Positions 1 to 10,470 of a DNA stretch of 64,000 nucleotides are shown in pieces. The notes below the pieces were generated by a model, which saw nothing but the letters and a program-made list of their open reading frames with translations, did no database searches and was not told the origin of the DNA. The translations under genes were made by a program, and so were the position numbers. The stretch is taken from positions 1,178,001 to 1,242,000 of the forward strand of contig OY970367.1 in NCBI GenBank assembly GCA_963718635.1. The letters run 5' to 3'. The DNA comes from JAIOQJ01 sp963718635. Lineage in GTDB: Bacteria; Planctomycetota; Planctomycetia; Gemmatales; Gemmataceae. Position 1 is the first letter of the stretch. Every line of letters begins with the position of its first letter.

Positions 1-212
1 GATTTCACTTCAAAAGCGGCTGCTTCGGTGTGCAATCGATTGGCATCACCCTGCAGCTGCAGCGTCTCGTTATGCTTGCGATGGCCCATCAAAGCGATCG
101 CGGCGAGCACTGCAGCAATGATCGCCATCGTCATGGCAACTCGCACCGTAAATGGATCGGCGCCATGGGCCGCATGCTCGGCGTGCTCTAAATGCTCGTG
201 CGTCTCGCTCAT
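1..212 (-). CDS. DUF4337-family membrane protein, 3' part cut by window edge
   Basis: Reading the minus strand from an ATG at 212 gives an uninterrupted frame that runs off the left edge (70 codons visible). The protein opens with a His/Glu-rich stretch (MSETHEHLEHAEHAAHG), followed by one hydrophobic segment at about residues 26-44 and a polar helix with Gln and Asn. This layout is typical of DUF4337 proteins, single-pass inner-membrane proteins of unknown function that are common in planctomycetes and proteobacteria. No good Shine-Dalgarno is visible. The plus-strand frames over the same bases are shadows. The C-terminus lies outside the window, so full length cannot be judged. Confidence 0.75.
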   Translation of the reverse strand, partial: MSETHEHLEHAEHAAHGADPFTVRVAMTMAIIAAVLAAIALMGHRKHNETLQLQGDANRLHTEAAAFEVK

Positions 213-544
213 GATAAAATCCGATGCAGTGTCAGAGAGTTGCCGGTCCCGAAAGGACTGGCCGTGTCGAAATGTTCTAACTTGGTAGCCGCGAATGCGT
301 CAAGGGTGGGAGGAAAGCGAACGAAATATCTTCAAAAAAATTATTGTAAAATGGGAAAAAGCGATTGCAGAGCGAAACGCCCTTGACTAGGATACAGGGG
401 TTGAATGGAAGAATTGGTTCGCCAGGTTAGAGCATCGGAAGGAACCACAGAACTCAACCGTCACCTTAAACACCCCCGTCACTCCCGGCGAACAAGGCTT
501 GAAGCTAGTCCATGATCTAGTTGGCGTTCAGTGAAGGAGCATCC
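213..544. other. Intergenic, no gene recognised
   Basis: Spacer between the divergent DUF4337 and BON genes. It has an A-rich patch around 330-365 but no convincing promoter pair, hairpin or RNA gene. Confidence 0.5.
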
Positions 545-772
545 ATGAACTCCGCTTTGTTGCATTATCCCATCTCATCCGAAATCGAAACCATGCTGCG
601 GCAAAGTCCGCTGCCGGACTTGCGCCACGTGCAAGTTGAAGAAAACGACGCCGAGATTGTTTTGACGGGTCTGGTGCCGAGCTATTATCTCAAACAGCTC
701 GCCCAAGAAACCGTGCGCTCGGCCATCGGCCAACGAGTGCTGCGTAACCGCGTCGTCGTTGAACGAGTATAG
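545..772 (+). CDS. Small BON-domain protein
   Basis: A 75-residue protein that is essentially one BON domain. The core pattern is visible: an N-terminal helix (SSEIETMLRQS), a strand-turn-strand (HVQVEENDAEIVLTGLV), a helix with LKQLAQETV and a final strand RVLRNRVVVERV. BON domains bind membranes or other macromolecules and often act in the cell envelope or on stress proteins. This copy has no signal peptide, so it is probably cytoplasmic. The start at 545 is preferred over the upstream 521 because AAGGAG at 534-539 sits 5 nt before it. The gene stands alone; the next gene is convergent. Confidence 0.75.
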   Translation: MNSALLHYPISSEIETMLRQSPLPDLRHVQVEENDAEIVLTGLVPSYYLKQLAQETVRSAIGQRVLRNRVVVERV

Positions 773-801
773 CACGCGAAATAAGTGTGTCAAAAACCTG
801 C

Positions 802-1553
802 TTACTCCACATTAAGAGTCGGCAGGTTCAGGCGTCTTACACCTGCCTCAAGGGGTAACTCATCGTAAGTGCGCCCGTTTAATAAGCGCCCTGTTTTCTT
901 CTTGTTCACCCCGCCCCATTGTTTGAAAAACAGCGGGACTGCCGCTGTTTCACATTGCACTACAATCTCTTCAACCCATTCCGATGACATCGGACGAGCT
1001 CCTGGACCGCTCTCACCTCCGACGATAACCCAGTCAATGCCTTGCAAGTCGAGATGCGGAATCGGGCCAAGTAATGGCTCGACCGAAAGGAATTTCGTCT
1101 TGCGCCTGTTCGGCGTAAATGATCGATGCGAAAAGTGTAATCCGCGTTTTCAACGCTCACGCCTTGCCAAACGTTATCGGGCCACGGCAAGCGCGGGCTC
1201 AGATCTTCAAGTCGTTCTGCTCGCTTCGTCAGAATCTTGAACTGATGTCGCGGACACTTCACCATTACTTCGAATACGCGTGCGATGAACTCAAACGGAA
1301 CATCCTTGTGGTAGAGGTCGCTCATCGAATTCACGAATATGCGCTGCGGAGATTTCCAGCGTGTGGGCTGCGCCAGCATTCGCTCGTGCAGGGTCACTTT
1401 GAAATCGTTGCGGTAGTTCGGCTGCCCCATCAACATCAGCCGATGCGACAAGCGCTCGGCATAACAGTGCGCGCAACCGGGACTGACTTTAGTGCATCCG
1501 GTGAGCGGGTTCCAAGTGGCCGTCACCCATTCGATAGCGCTTTTGAGGCCCAT
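802..1553 (-). CDS. DUF5131 (phage Gp37/Gp68) family protein, frameshifted
   Basis: The N-terminal half (1553 down to about 1095) has the family start SAIEWVTATWNPLTGCTKVS and a cysteine cluster CTKVSPGCAHCYAE, which resembles the radical-SAM-like cluster of the Gp37/Gp68 family. The C-terminal half continues in another frame from about 1090 with KFLSVEPLLGPIPHLDLQGI, VIVGGESGPGARPM and FFKQWGG. Joining them at about 1091-1103 gives a normal-length protein of about 250 residues, so one base has been gained or two lost. The family occurs in phages and bacterial genomes and its biochemical role is not settled. The break could be decay of a phage-derived gene, but both halves are well conserved, which favours a sequence error. 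Confidence 0.8.
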
Positions 1554-1590
1554 GCAAGCATTCTACGCGGACCTGAAGGTGGAAGTTCAA

Positions 1591-2856
1591 TCAAATGACC
1601 CATTGAACCGTCTTCACGACCTTCAGCAAAAACGTCGGGTTCACTGCCTCGAAGCGAAGGGCTTCCAGTTGTTCCACGCTACGGGCGAGATTCACCATCA
1701 GGACGGAGACATTCGGATTCAAACGCTTTAGGACTTCATAGGTCGAGGAAAGCATTTCGAGAGTGGCGACATTGCAAACGAGTCGCCCGGCAGGCCTCAA
1801 TGCCGAGAAAGAAGCTTCGAGAAGCCGTGCAATCTCGCCGCCATTGCCGCCGATGAAAATGGCGTCTGGGTCGGGTAGATCCTGGAAAACCGCCGGCGCC
1901 GAGCCAAAGACCGCTTGCACATTGCGGATGCCGAATTGCTCGGCATTGGCCACGATCAAATGATAATCGGCGGAATCCTGCTCGATCGCATAGACCTTGC
2001 CCGGCTCGACGAGCTGAGCCGCCTCCAGCGCGACTGAGCCGGAGCCGGCGCCGACGTCCCACATCACATCGGTAGGTTGCAGATCGAGCTGCGACAGGGC
2101 AATCGCTCGCACTTCGGCCTGCGTGATCAATCCGGTCTTGGGCCTGCTTTGGGCGAATACATCGTCCGGATTGCCGAAGCGCATAATCTGGCGCACGGTC
2201 CGCGTCGTATCGGGCCGGCCCGGCTTGCGTTTTAGAATCATCACATTCAATGGGTCGAACTGCATATTCTGAATTTCAGCAAGTTCCCCTTGGGTGATCC
2301 GCTCGTCCGGCCCGCCAAGATTCTCGCAGACATACGCGCGAAAATAATCTAGCCCGCGCACGAGCAACTCGCGCGCTATGCGCGCCGGGTGATGATTCTC
2401 ACTGGTGAACAAGCCGATGGTTTCCGTCGTGCGGATGCGGTCGAGTACATCGTCGAGCGAGCGGGTACTCAAGTCCGTGAGATAGGCTTCTTCCCATGTC
2501 TCTTTGATGCGGGCGAAGGCGAGTTGCATCGAGCTAACGTGCGGCAACACTTCAAAGCGATCTTTGCCCAGTCGATCGCAGAGGTAGCGGGCTACACCAT
2601 AGAAGAGCGGATCGCCGCCGGCTACGACGACCATTCGCTTCGTGCCGAAGTTAGTCCGCAGTTTCTCGAGAATTTCGTGCAGATCCGAGCCGATCCGTAT
2701 CCGTTCCGCTTCGACTTCGGGAAGCAATCGAAGCACGGCGTCCGAGCCGAAAACCATCTCGGCCGACGAAAGAATTTCTCGGCCGCGCATAGTTAGACCG
2801 GCCAGGCCATCGCCGCCGATGCCGACGATATGGACTTTCGAAAGAGATGTATTCAT
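1591..2856 (-). CDS. cobL: Precorrin-6Y C5,15-methyltransferase (decarboxylating), CbiE-CbiT fusion
   Basis: A 421-residue fusion enzyme of corrin-ring (vitamin B12) synthesis. The N-terminal half (about 1-210) is the CbiE tetrapyrrole methylase: it starts VHIVGIGGDGLAGLT and contains VVVAGGDPLFYGVARYL, the SAM-binding GDP loop. The C-terminal half (about 230-405) is the CbiT Rossmann methyltransferase with DVGAGSGSVALEAA. The fused enzyme methylates C5 and C15 of precorrin-6B and removes the C12 acetate carboxyl. Length matches the CobL fusion. No other cobalamin gene is in the window, so the gene is isolated or the pathway is dispersed. ATG at 2856; no strong ribosome site is seen. Confidence 0.93.
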   Translation of the reverse strand: MNTSLSKVHIVGIGGDGLAGLTMRGREILSSAEMVFGSDAVLRLLPEVEAERIRIGSDLHEILEKLRTNFGTKRMVVVAGGDPLFYGVARYLCDRLGKDRFEVLPHVSSMQLAFARIKETWEEAYLTDLSTRSLDDVLDRIRTTETIGLFTSENHHPARIARELLVRGLDYFRAYVCENLGGPDERITQGELAEIQNMQFDPLNVMILKRKPGRPDTTRTVRQIMRFGNPDDVFAQSRPKTGLITQAEVRAIALSQLDLQPTDVMWDVGAGSGSVALEAAQLVEPGKVYAIEQDSADYHLIVANAEQFGIRNVQAVFGSAPAVFQDLPDPDAIFIGGNGGEIARLLEASFSALRPAGRLVCNVATLEMLSSTYEVLKRLNPNVSVLMVNLARSVEQLEALRFEAVNPTFLLKVVKTVQWVI

Positions 2857-3214
2857 TCAGAATTTATATGGGAAGACCGGCGACGCCGCGAGCCCATCGA
2901 TTGTCTTCAGCGCTCAACGGTGGCTCCGGCGTCTGTTGGCTTTACTCAATTCTTGACCGAGATCCCACGCAAAAAACAAGACGGGTATCGTTAGCCGCGA
3001 CGCGAAGGCTTTGCGCAGCGGAGCGCTTTCTACCGAAAGCGCTCCGCTGCGCAAAGCCTTCGCGTCGCGGCTAACCGACCACTCTCATGTATTATTGCGA
3101 GGGGCACATCGAGCGGTTTCATTCCAATTCCAAAACTTCTTCTGAAGGGTGCGAAAGTCGGATTCAATCCCATAACATGAGTCAAAGCCAACGCCCTTGA
3201 CTTGAGATTTCATC
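2857..3214. other. Divergent intergenic region between cobL and the helicase gene
   Basis: Holds the 86-bp perfect palindrome at 2990-3075. The rest shows no gene. Promoters for both flanking genes must lie here, but none stands out. Confidence 0.5.
2990..3075. repeat. Perfect 41-bp inverted repeat, family A copy 1
   Basis: Arms 2990-3030 and 3035-3075 are exact reverse complements with a 4-nt loop (TACC). The outer end reads GTTAGCCGCGACGCGAAGG. It lies between divergent genes and so is not a terminator. Related copies are at 42894-42967 and, as a half-element, 30873-30910. Confidence 0.95.
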
Positions 3215-6200
3215 ATGCTTCCGCTTCATCTTTTCGTTCGTTGCCGAGACAACGGCCTCGGCATTGGCAAGCTGGTCGCCATGAAGGGGAAGAAGGCGAC
3301 CGTTGAATACTTCGATTCGCCGGCCCAAACCGAACGTTATCGGGAAGTGGTGGATGTCGAAAGCCTGGGCGGGGTGGTGCTCGACGAACAGACCCGCGTT
3401 CATTTTCTTGACCCGGAGACGCACGTTTGGCAGCCGGGCCGGGCGCTGGTGCCGATCGGCGACCGTTATCTGGTTGCCTTTCCGAGCAATCGCAAAGAAG
3501 AGATACCTTGTGAGGATCTCTTCGTTCGCTGGGACAGGCCGATCGAAGATCCCACTGCGCACCTGGCTTCACGGCTTAACGAAACTCCTTTCTTCCACGA
3601 AGCGCGAGCCGGGTTTGTACGCGCTTTAGTTGAGCAACGCGCTTCTGCGCCGGCATGGCCGGATTATTTTCATCGGCCATCGACTTGGAGAACCATCAGA
3701 TTGAAGTCGTCCGCCGTGTCTTACAGGATCCCGTTCAGCGTTACCTGTTGGCGGATGAAGTGGGCCTGGGCAAAACCATCGAGGCGGGTGTGTTGATTCG
3801 GCAATATGTTCTCGATCAGCCACGCGATCACCGCGTTCTCATTCTTGTTCCATCGCATCTTATAGAGCAATGGCGCGATGAACTGAACATGAAGTTTCAC
3901 CTGGGGCAATTGCTTGATGACACGATCGATATCGCTGGTCACGGCGACTTGGACGCGCTAAAGGATTTTCCAAAAGCGGGCGGAATGCTGGTCATCGATG
4001 AAGCCCATCACATTGCCGCGCTGGTGAGTGCCGAGAAGGAGAGCGATCAGCGCGAGCATTTCATTGCCGTGCGCAAAATCGCGTTGAAGGCCGAGCGCTT
4101 GTTGCTGTTATCCGCCACCCCATTACTGCACAACGAAGCTGCCTTCCAAGCGATGCTCCATTTCCTCGACCCGGCTATCTATCCGCTTGGAGACTTGAAA
4201 GCCTTTCGGCTGCGCGTCGAACGTTGGCAGCACGTGGCAGAACTCTTTCACGTGTTTAATGAAACCGAAGCGGGCAGCTTCCTCGAAAGTAGCCTTGCCC
4301 ATTTGATGGAAATGTTCCCGAAAGACGACCGACTAAAGGAGTTGAGCAAACAATTGAAGCCGTTGCTCGATGACGACGTGCCGACCGACGACGCCAGACG
4401 CGTACACGGGATTCGCACCATTCGCGCCCATTTAAGCGAGACCTATAAGCTCCATCGAAGGCTCTTGCGCAATCGCCGTGGACAAGAGCAGACGGAAAAC
4501 TTGTTGCCCGGCCGTGTGGGATTGCGACTGCATGAATATGAGGATCCCGCGCAGCGTCAAGCTCGAAGGCGCACTGGAAGAGTGGCGCGAAGCTGCTGCT
4601 GCCAAGGTCTTCGACCCGAAGAACGAAGGGCCGAGGCAGTGGGCCGACTTGTACATGTTGCTGTCGCAAACGGGCGCCAGCGACCCCGCAGCGCTCGATG
4701 CCATCATCGCCTTCCGGATGGGCGAAGACCGCAAAGCGATTAAGACCATCGGTCTGACTGAAGCGGAAATCGAATTCATCAAGGTAACGCCGAAGTTCCA
4801 TGGCGAGGGGAAATGGCTGACGAAGATTCGTGAGGTCATTGCGAGCATGAAGACCGACGCGAGGCAAGCAGCGCTGGTCGATTTACTACGGCAATTGCTT
4901 GACAACTCGGCGAATCCGACGAAGCCTGCTAAGGTTGTTATTTTTGCTAGTCTTTCGAGCACGGCCGATAGGTTGTTGAGTTTTATGAGGCCTAAGTTTG
5001 GCTCTGCGGTTGAAAGACACCAGCAACAGCGGGAAGCCTGGATGCGCTTCCTGTCGGATCCCGCCTGCCGCATTCTCGTCTGCGATCGCCAAGCGGAAGA
5101 TGGGCTGAATCTTCAGGGATCGCGGATGATCCTGCTTCACTACGATCTCCCTTTCGCTCCCAATCGAATCGAGCAGCGCATGGGAAGGCTTGACCGCTAT
5201 GGAGTCGGCCAAGCGGTGCGCTCATTCAGTTTGGTCGACATCCGTTTACAGCAGTTCACGGCATGGGCGGAATGTCTGAATCTCGGATTCGGCGTTTTCG
5301 AACAATCAATCGCCAGCTTGCAATACCTGGTCGAATCCGAAATGACGACCATTCGCATTGACCAGTTGATGAACGGCAACCGGGCTCTGGACGAAGCTAA
5401 AGAACGCCTCGGCGGCGACGACGGCGCGGTGGCCAAAGAGTTGCAGCGCATTCAGATTCTCGACGAACTCGACGCCATCGAGATAAGCGATGAACAAGAG
5501 CAGAACTTTGCGGAAAACCTGAAATTGGCCGAGCTGCGCGGCAAAGACGCCTGGAAGCAGGCAACGCACGATTTCCTGGTCGATCAACTTCGTTTCGGCG
5601 ACTGGGGCGCGACGGGAGTCAACGATCCCGTTCGGCGTTACTGGTTTCAACGCCCGAAGCAGGGCCATCAAACGCTCATGCCCGTTAGCCGGCTGCAGCG
5701 TAACTTCACGGGTGTCATCGATCGAATGGCGCCGGACTGGATGCGGCCCAGCATCTATCCGATTACTTTCGATCGTCAAACCGCCCAGCGGCGGCGCGTG
5801 CTGGTCGATCTGCTTGCGGTCAAAGGACCTAAGCAGACCCTCGCGTTGCCGATCGCCGTCGGTTGGATCGGCGATGCGTTTATCGATGCCTTGGCCGACT
5901 ACGTACGCTGGGACGACCGCGGCCTCTGTTTCGCGACTTGGAAATACCGGCCCAAGTCAACCGCCAACGCAGCCGAGCTCGCGTTTCGATTTGACTTTCT
6001 GGTTGAAGCCGACATCGAGCCAACGCGTAGCATTGTTGCCAAGAAACCGGGCCTGACGCTCGCATCCATTCGCAGGCAGGCGGACCAACTCTTCCCGCCC
6101 ATTCTGCAGACCATTTGGCTCGACAACAATCTAAAGCAGATGACTGACGCGAAGCAACTGGCAGTCTTTGCCTCACCCTATGATCGCGGACAAGGAAACC

Positions 6201-6607
6201 AACAAGGGCGCGACTATAATATCAATCACGAACGCTGGGAAACCTTGAACAAAAAGTTTCCTGCCGCCAAATGGGAAACCCTTTGTTTGAAAGCACGTAA
6301 GGCAGCGGAAACCATGTTGCGCGAGCAGTTGCACTTGAAAGAGCTGACCAAAGCACGAGGCGACCACGCGGCAAGACAGGCAGCTATTCGGCAGGCGCAA
6401 CAGGAGAGCCGGCTTGCCCATTTCACTCCTGCCCAGCGGAAGGAAGAAAAGTTGCAAATGAAGCTCGATGAAGCCATCGCCGACGCCATCGAAGAAGGAA
6501 TCCGCCAGCCGGCGATTCGGCTTGATGCGATCGGCGCGGTATTCGTGTCGAACAATGACCCATTTGTTCAGGAAGTAAAAGCGACGGATCGCAGCGAACT
6601 CCGATAA
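3215..6607 (+). CDS. SNF2-family helicase, DpdE-like, two frameshifts
   Basis: One large ATPase read in three frames, joined near 3643-3652 and 4543-4555; about 1130 residues when repaired. The N-terminus is a small beta-rich domain (GLGIGKLVAMKGKKATVEYF). The helicase core follows: motif I LADEVGLGKTIEAGVLIRQY, motif Ia LVPSHLIEQWRDEL, motif II VIDEAHH, motif III LLSATPLLHN, then the C-terminal lobe with VCDRQAEDGLNLQG and motif VI IEQRMGRLDRYG. The QRMGRLDR form is that of RapA/SNF2-type double-strand translocases. The N-terminal domain and overall layout resemble DpdE, a helicase of the 7-deazaguanine DNA-modification (dpd) cluster, but no DpdA transglycosylase or other dpd gene is nearby. 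DrmD-like or RapA-like relatives are alternatives. The stop codon at 6605-6607 touches the start of the next gene. Confidence 0.75.
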
Positions 6608-8177
6608 TGTTTCAAACTGAAATCTCCGACCTCGCCGAATTGGCTCGATTGATCGCGAATAGCGAAGGCCCTGTCTGTGTTGTCATTGCACTGAACGGCA
6701 CTCGTCTCTATTTGATGCTCTGCACCAAGAGTTAGCGTCAGCACGTCAGCACTGCGTCCGCATCACCCAAGCCGATCCGGGTGGCCTTGAGATGCTGCTT
6801 GGCGGTTGGCTCATCGAAGAGAAGCCGACACCAGTTGAACGCAGCATGGACACTTGGCGGGAAGGCTTTATCAGCGGTCTGCGCGAGGAGCAATTAGCTG
6901 CCGCGGCTCGAGTCGGCAGCGCCAAGCAATCCGCGGAAACACCCGACTCTTTCGACCGCGATGTGGCCGGCTGGTTGGCAGCGGGGCTTGTTGATCTATT
7001 AGCCGACAAAGTGACAGGCGCTATTTTCATAACGCCGCCGCGCGGAATCTTCGCACGACTTGCAGCCGGCGAAGTAGACGCTCAATTTAATGTGGCCGAC
7101 TTTCTACGGCCCGCTGGCCTTCGGTTCATGGAGGCCGGCCGAGCGGCTCAGTCGATGCTCACGAAACTCAGTCTGGCCAGCACCAGCCAATTTCGCGACG
7201 CGGCTGTTCGTTTGGCTAATCTGGCACTCACCAGGCTACAAGCAACTGAAAAGAGTGGTGTGAAAAAATCGCTGGGCCAACGACTTATTGAAGGCGTTGA
7301 GAGCCGGGGCCAAGTGTTATTCCTCTTTGCAGACAGTATCGAAGTGTTAGACAGCATCGAATGGCGCATGGCTGTCCAACACCATTTGATTCATTTTGTA
7401 ATTGTGGGTGAAGTTGAGAATCTAACAGCCATAATGCCGGCGCTCCCTATCTGGCGACTTGTGGAAACGGCGCCTATCACTTTGCAATTGGTTCCACGTA
7501 CTCCGGCAGACGACTTCCGCCAGAGCGCCTACGCCCGAATTCACGAACTTACCGAAGCCATACGCGATGAAAACGCGTGGCTGAAGCTCTTCGAATCGCA
7601 CAACTTGTCATCGCTGCCCGAAAGCGCCGATTTGTCACTGCTGGATGCCAATCTGCGAGCGTGGCAGTCGGCAATCTGTCTGTTCGCGGCGCCGAGTGCT
7701 GCTTTCTTGAAATCGATGGACGAGATAGCAACTTCGCTTTCGGGCATGCATCGGAAATTGTTGGCGGCGTGGGAAAAGTGGATTGATCGGGAACTTCAAA
7801 CCATCGATCCGGAAGCATTGTTGTTTCATATGGCGTCTGCAGGAACAGAGAATGTCTCTCTGCATCGAATTGACCGACGTTACGTTGACGCCCTTCAAAT
7901 CGCCGCCACCGCATGGCATAAGGAAGAGCAAATACTTATCCGTTTGCCGAATTCCGAAACAGAATTTGACCTGGCCTTGGAAGCCATCCACTCGTTGCAA
8001 CAATTAGACTCGGTAATCCGAAGGGAACGGCTTACCCGCGAGGAAGAGGGCATGGCATTTGATGCAGCCGTCGCCGCTGGCGGGGCGCCGCTCGACCTGT
8101 TAACCGATGGCGTTGCATGGTGGCTGAAAGAAGAGAATCGCGATTGGAGTAAGTATCGCATCGTGCGCGTGGATTGA
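6607..8177 (+). CDS. Unknown ~520-residue partner of the DpdE-like helicase, one frameshift
   Basis: Starts at the ATG at 6607, which overlaps the helicase stop by one base (TAATG), so the two genes are translationally coupled. The first frame stops at 6733-6735, but a continuous frame resumes from about 6708 (LFDALHQELASARQH). A short indel at about 6703-6712, such as a duplicated CT, explains the break. The joined protein starts MFQTEISDLAELARLIANSE and is soluble, with no P-loop, no membrane segment and no known catalytic signature. A Walker-B-like hydrophobic strand (GQVLFLFADSIEVLD) and a strand HLIHFVIVGEVENL suggest a RecA-like or degenerate ATPase fold in the middle, followed by a helical C-terminal half. 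I do not recognise the family. The fixed spacing to the helicase suggests the products work together. Confidence 0.65.
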
Positions 8178-8237
8178 CAATGCTCTAGATACCTCACTTA
8201 CATGTCGTCTCTATGTGTGCGGAGCCGACTGTCATTC

Positions 8238-8313
8238 GTAGGGTGGGTGGAGGCTTTGCGCAACCCACCTTTTAGCGCAACGGTGGGTCGCGCAAAGCCT
8301 CCACCCACCCTAC
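8238..8313. repeat. 32-bp inverted repeat, family B copy 1
   Basis: Arms 8238-8269 and 8282-8313 match except for one base, with a 12-nt loop. The outer end reads GTAGGGTGGGTGGAGGC. It sits between two convergent genes and could end transcription from both sides. A sister copy is at 57920-57992. Confidence 0.95.
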
Positions 8314-8317
8314 AAAA

Positions 8318-10408
8318 TCAATCTCCAAAGAAACCGCCCTTCTTGGGACCTTTTTCGCCGTCGGGAATCAGCGATTTCGTGTCTTCTTCGGTCCGTTTGA
8401 TCCATTCACGCCATGTTTTCTCACGTTCGGCGCGGCCGCTGTCGCTGCGGTCGGCATAGCTGCTGCGTACTTGTAAGCCACCGTTTTCGTCGATCAGCAA
8501 GACCTCGGCTGCCGTCTCCTCACTAATAGTCCGCCCGGCGGTTTTCATGTCGCGCGGGCCGCCATCAATCTCGGCGACCACATAGACCGGCCCCGGCCGG
8601 GTGGGATCCATCGTCACGCCATGGCGAGGTTCTTTTTTTCCCTTCTCGGGAGGCGCGTCGCGAAGAATATACCGGTTGAACTCAGAAGCCCACAACGGCA
8701 GGTTGACGAACTGTTTCCCGCCAAGATACGTGCCTCGCGTGGCGACAACATCAGCGATGACCCAATCACCGACGGGTTCTTTGTAACTTCCTACACTGGC
8801 GACCGGGAGCCAGCGTTGCACTTGCAGCATTCCCTGGCCATTCTTTAAAGCTTGAGACTTCTTTAAGTCTTTCGGGTCCGGCATCGGATCGGCCGCGAAC
8901 AGGTATTCTTCGCGCGGTACGCTGACCGTTGTTTCCATCGGCACCCAAGGCCCTTCAAGCATTTCAACGTCGGCATCGGAGGGTCGGGAAACCAGATCGT
9001 ATTTCTCTTTGTGCGGCACATTGCCTTTTTTGTCTTTGTTGCCGACCCAATTCGGGTTCTGCATTCTTACTTTGATCCGATACTGATAAAGCTTGCCGGG
9101 AACGATGTCGTTATCGATGAAGCGCACCAAAACCTGATCGGGCTTATCTTCAAAGGTAGCCACCGCGTTCGGATCCTCTTTGTCCGGCACTCCCGCTTTG
9201 GGCATGATGCCGTCCGCTCCAATATTCGGCTGGCCCGCAGCGCCGCCGCTGCCGGTGTTGCTGCGATCGAAAATGTTTCCTTCACCGCTGAACTGCGAGG
9301 GCGCCTTCTGCACTGGCGGCGGCTTACGCAGATCTTGCAGGCGTTTGATAGCGGCAGCGAGCGATGGCAACCGCAGATCCGGATATTTCTGCATCATCAG
9401 ATAGGGCAAAGGCATTGCCAGCCGGTGTGCAGGATGAAGTGAGACGTACTGGAGCCCCGCGTCGTCTTTGGCGATTTGATACAGCCGGCGGTCAATCGTG
9501 TATGCGTAAGTGCCCACATAGTCGAAATCGGCCCAAGCGGATTCCACGTTCTTGCCGTCCGCCGAGAGAATTTGGCGCTGCACGACGATACCGCGAAACA
9601 GCGGCACTTCTTCCGGCTTGTAGACTTCAAACACCTCCATCGGGTCTTGCAGCCGAAAGCGCCTTCTGAATTTCTTCGATTTGTGCCTTATAAGGGAAGG
9701 ACGCTTGGACAACCACCATCCGCTGAGGATACAGAGTCAAGGCCGGGCGATAGTCTTTCATCTTTTCCGAATCAACTGGAATGTAGTCGACGAACTCGCG
9801 TTTACCGGTTTCGGCTTCTTGTGCGACCGGCGCGGCGCTTGTTTACCATCGTTGGCGGGAATAATCTTCGGCCTCACCATCGTCCCGCCACCGCCGAAGC
9901 GGCTTTTCAGTTCCGAGGCCAACTGCTTCACTTTCTCCGGATCGCTCTTGGCATCAGATTTGGCCTTCTGCTTGATAACTCCGACAAGAGGAACACCGTC
10001 TTCTCCCTCTCGAAGGTCATACGCCACGATCTTCGCCCATAGAAAGTCCGCCTGAATTTCGGATACGCCCAACACGATGGGATTGATCTTTCGCTTGTCC
10101 GGCGGGGCGATCGGGTCAAAGAAGAGATGGTCTTTCCATGCCGTGCTTTTGACGATGTCGATCTTCGGCTTGATTTCCGTTTCGGGCCGAAGGTCGGCCA
10201 CGACACTACGGTTCGATGGGGCATTGATGCCCGAGGTCACAGCATTCGTATTCTTTTCGACCTCTTGCACAAACTCTTCGGGACGAGGGGTCGCCGAGAT
10301 TTGCACGACCCCCATGATCGCCAGCAGCAGCATCATGCCGCCCGCGCCCATGAGCAGGTACTTCTCGCCTTTATCGACGAGGACATGTTTGATGTTCACT
10401 TTGGCCAT
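8318..10408 (-). CDS. PilM-operon membrane-anchored protein, third gene, two frameshifts
   Basis: The frame from ATG 10408 gives a cytoplasmic stub, one membrane helix at about residues 19-37 (YLLMGAGGMMLLLAIMGVV) and a periplasmic domain. It breaks near 9831-9840, continues as APVAQEAETGKREFVDYIPV, and breaks again near 9652-9663, where TTT for TT would suffice. It then continues as RLQDPMEVFEVYKPEEV to the stop at 8318. Repaired length is about 695 residues. The last part holds several repeated short domains with RDAPPEKG and a charged tail. No enzyme motif is visible. It is the last gene of a minus-strand operon headed by pilM, so it is probably a structural part of a type IV pilus or type II secretion-like machine peculiar to planctomycetes. 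The role is inferred from position only. Confidence 0.7.
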
Positions 10409-10470
10409 GTATAACTCCGAATGGGCGAGGCATCAGCGTTGTTCAATCAAATAAATTCGAATGTTGCAGT

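Noticed and set aside
3215..6607. A complete dpd DNA-modification cluster
   Set aside because: No DpdA transglycosylase, queuosine-type synthesis genes or other dpd helicases lie nearby; only the helicase resembles the system.
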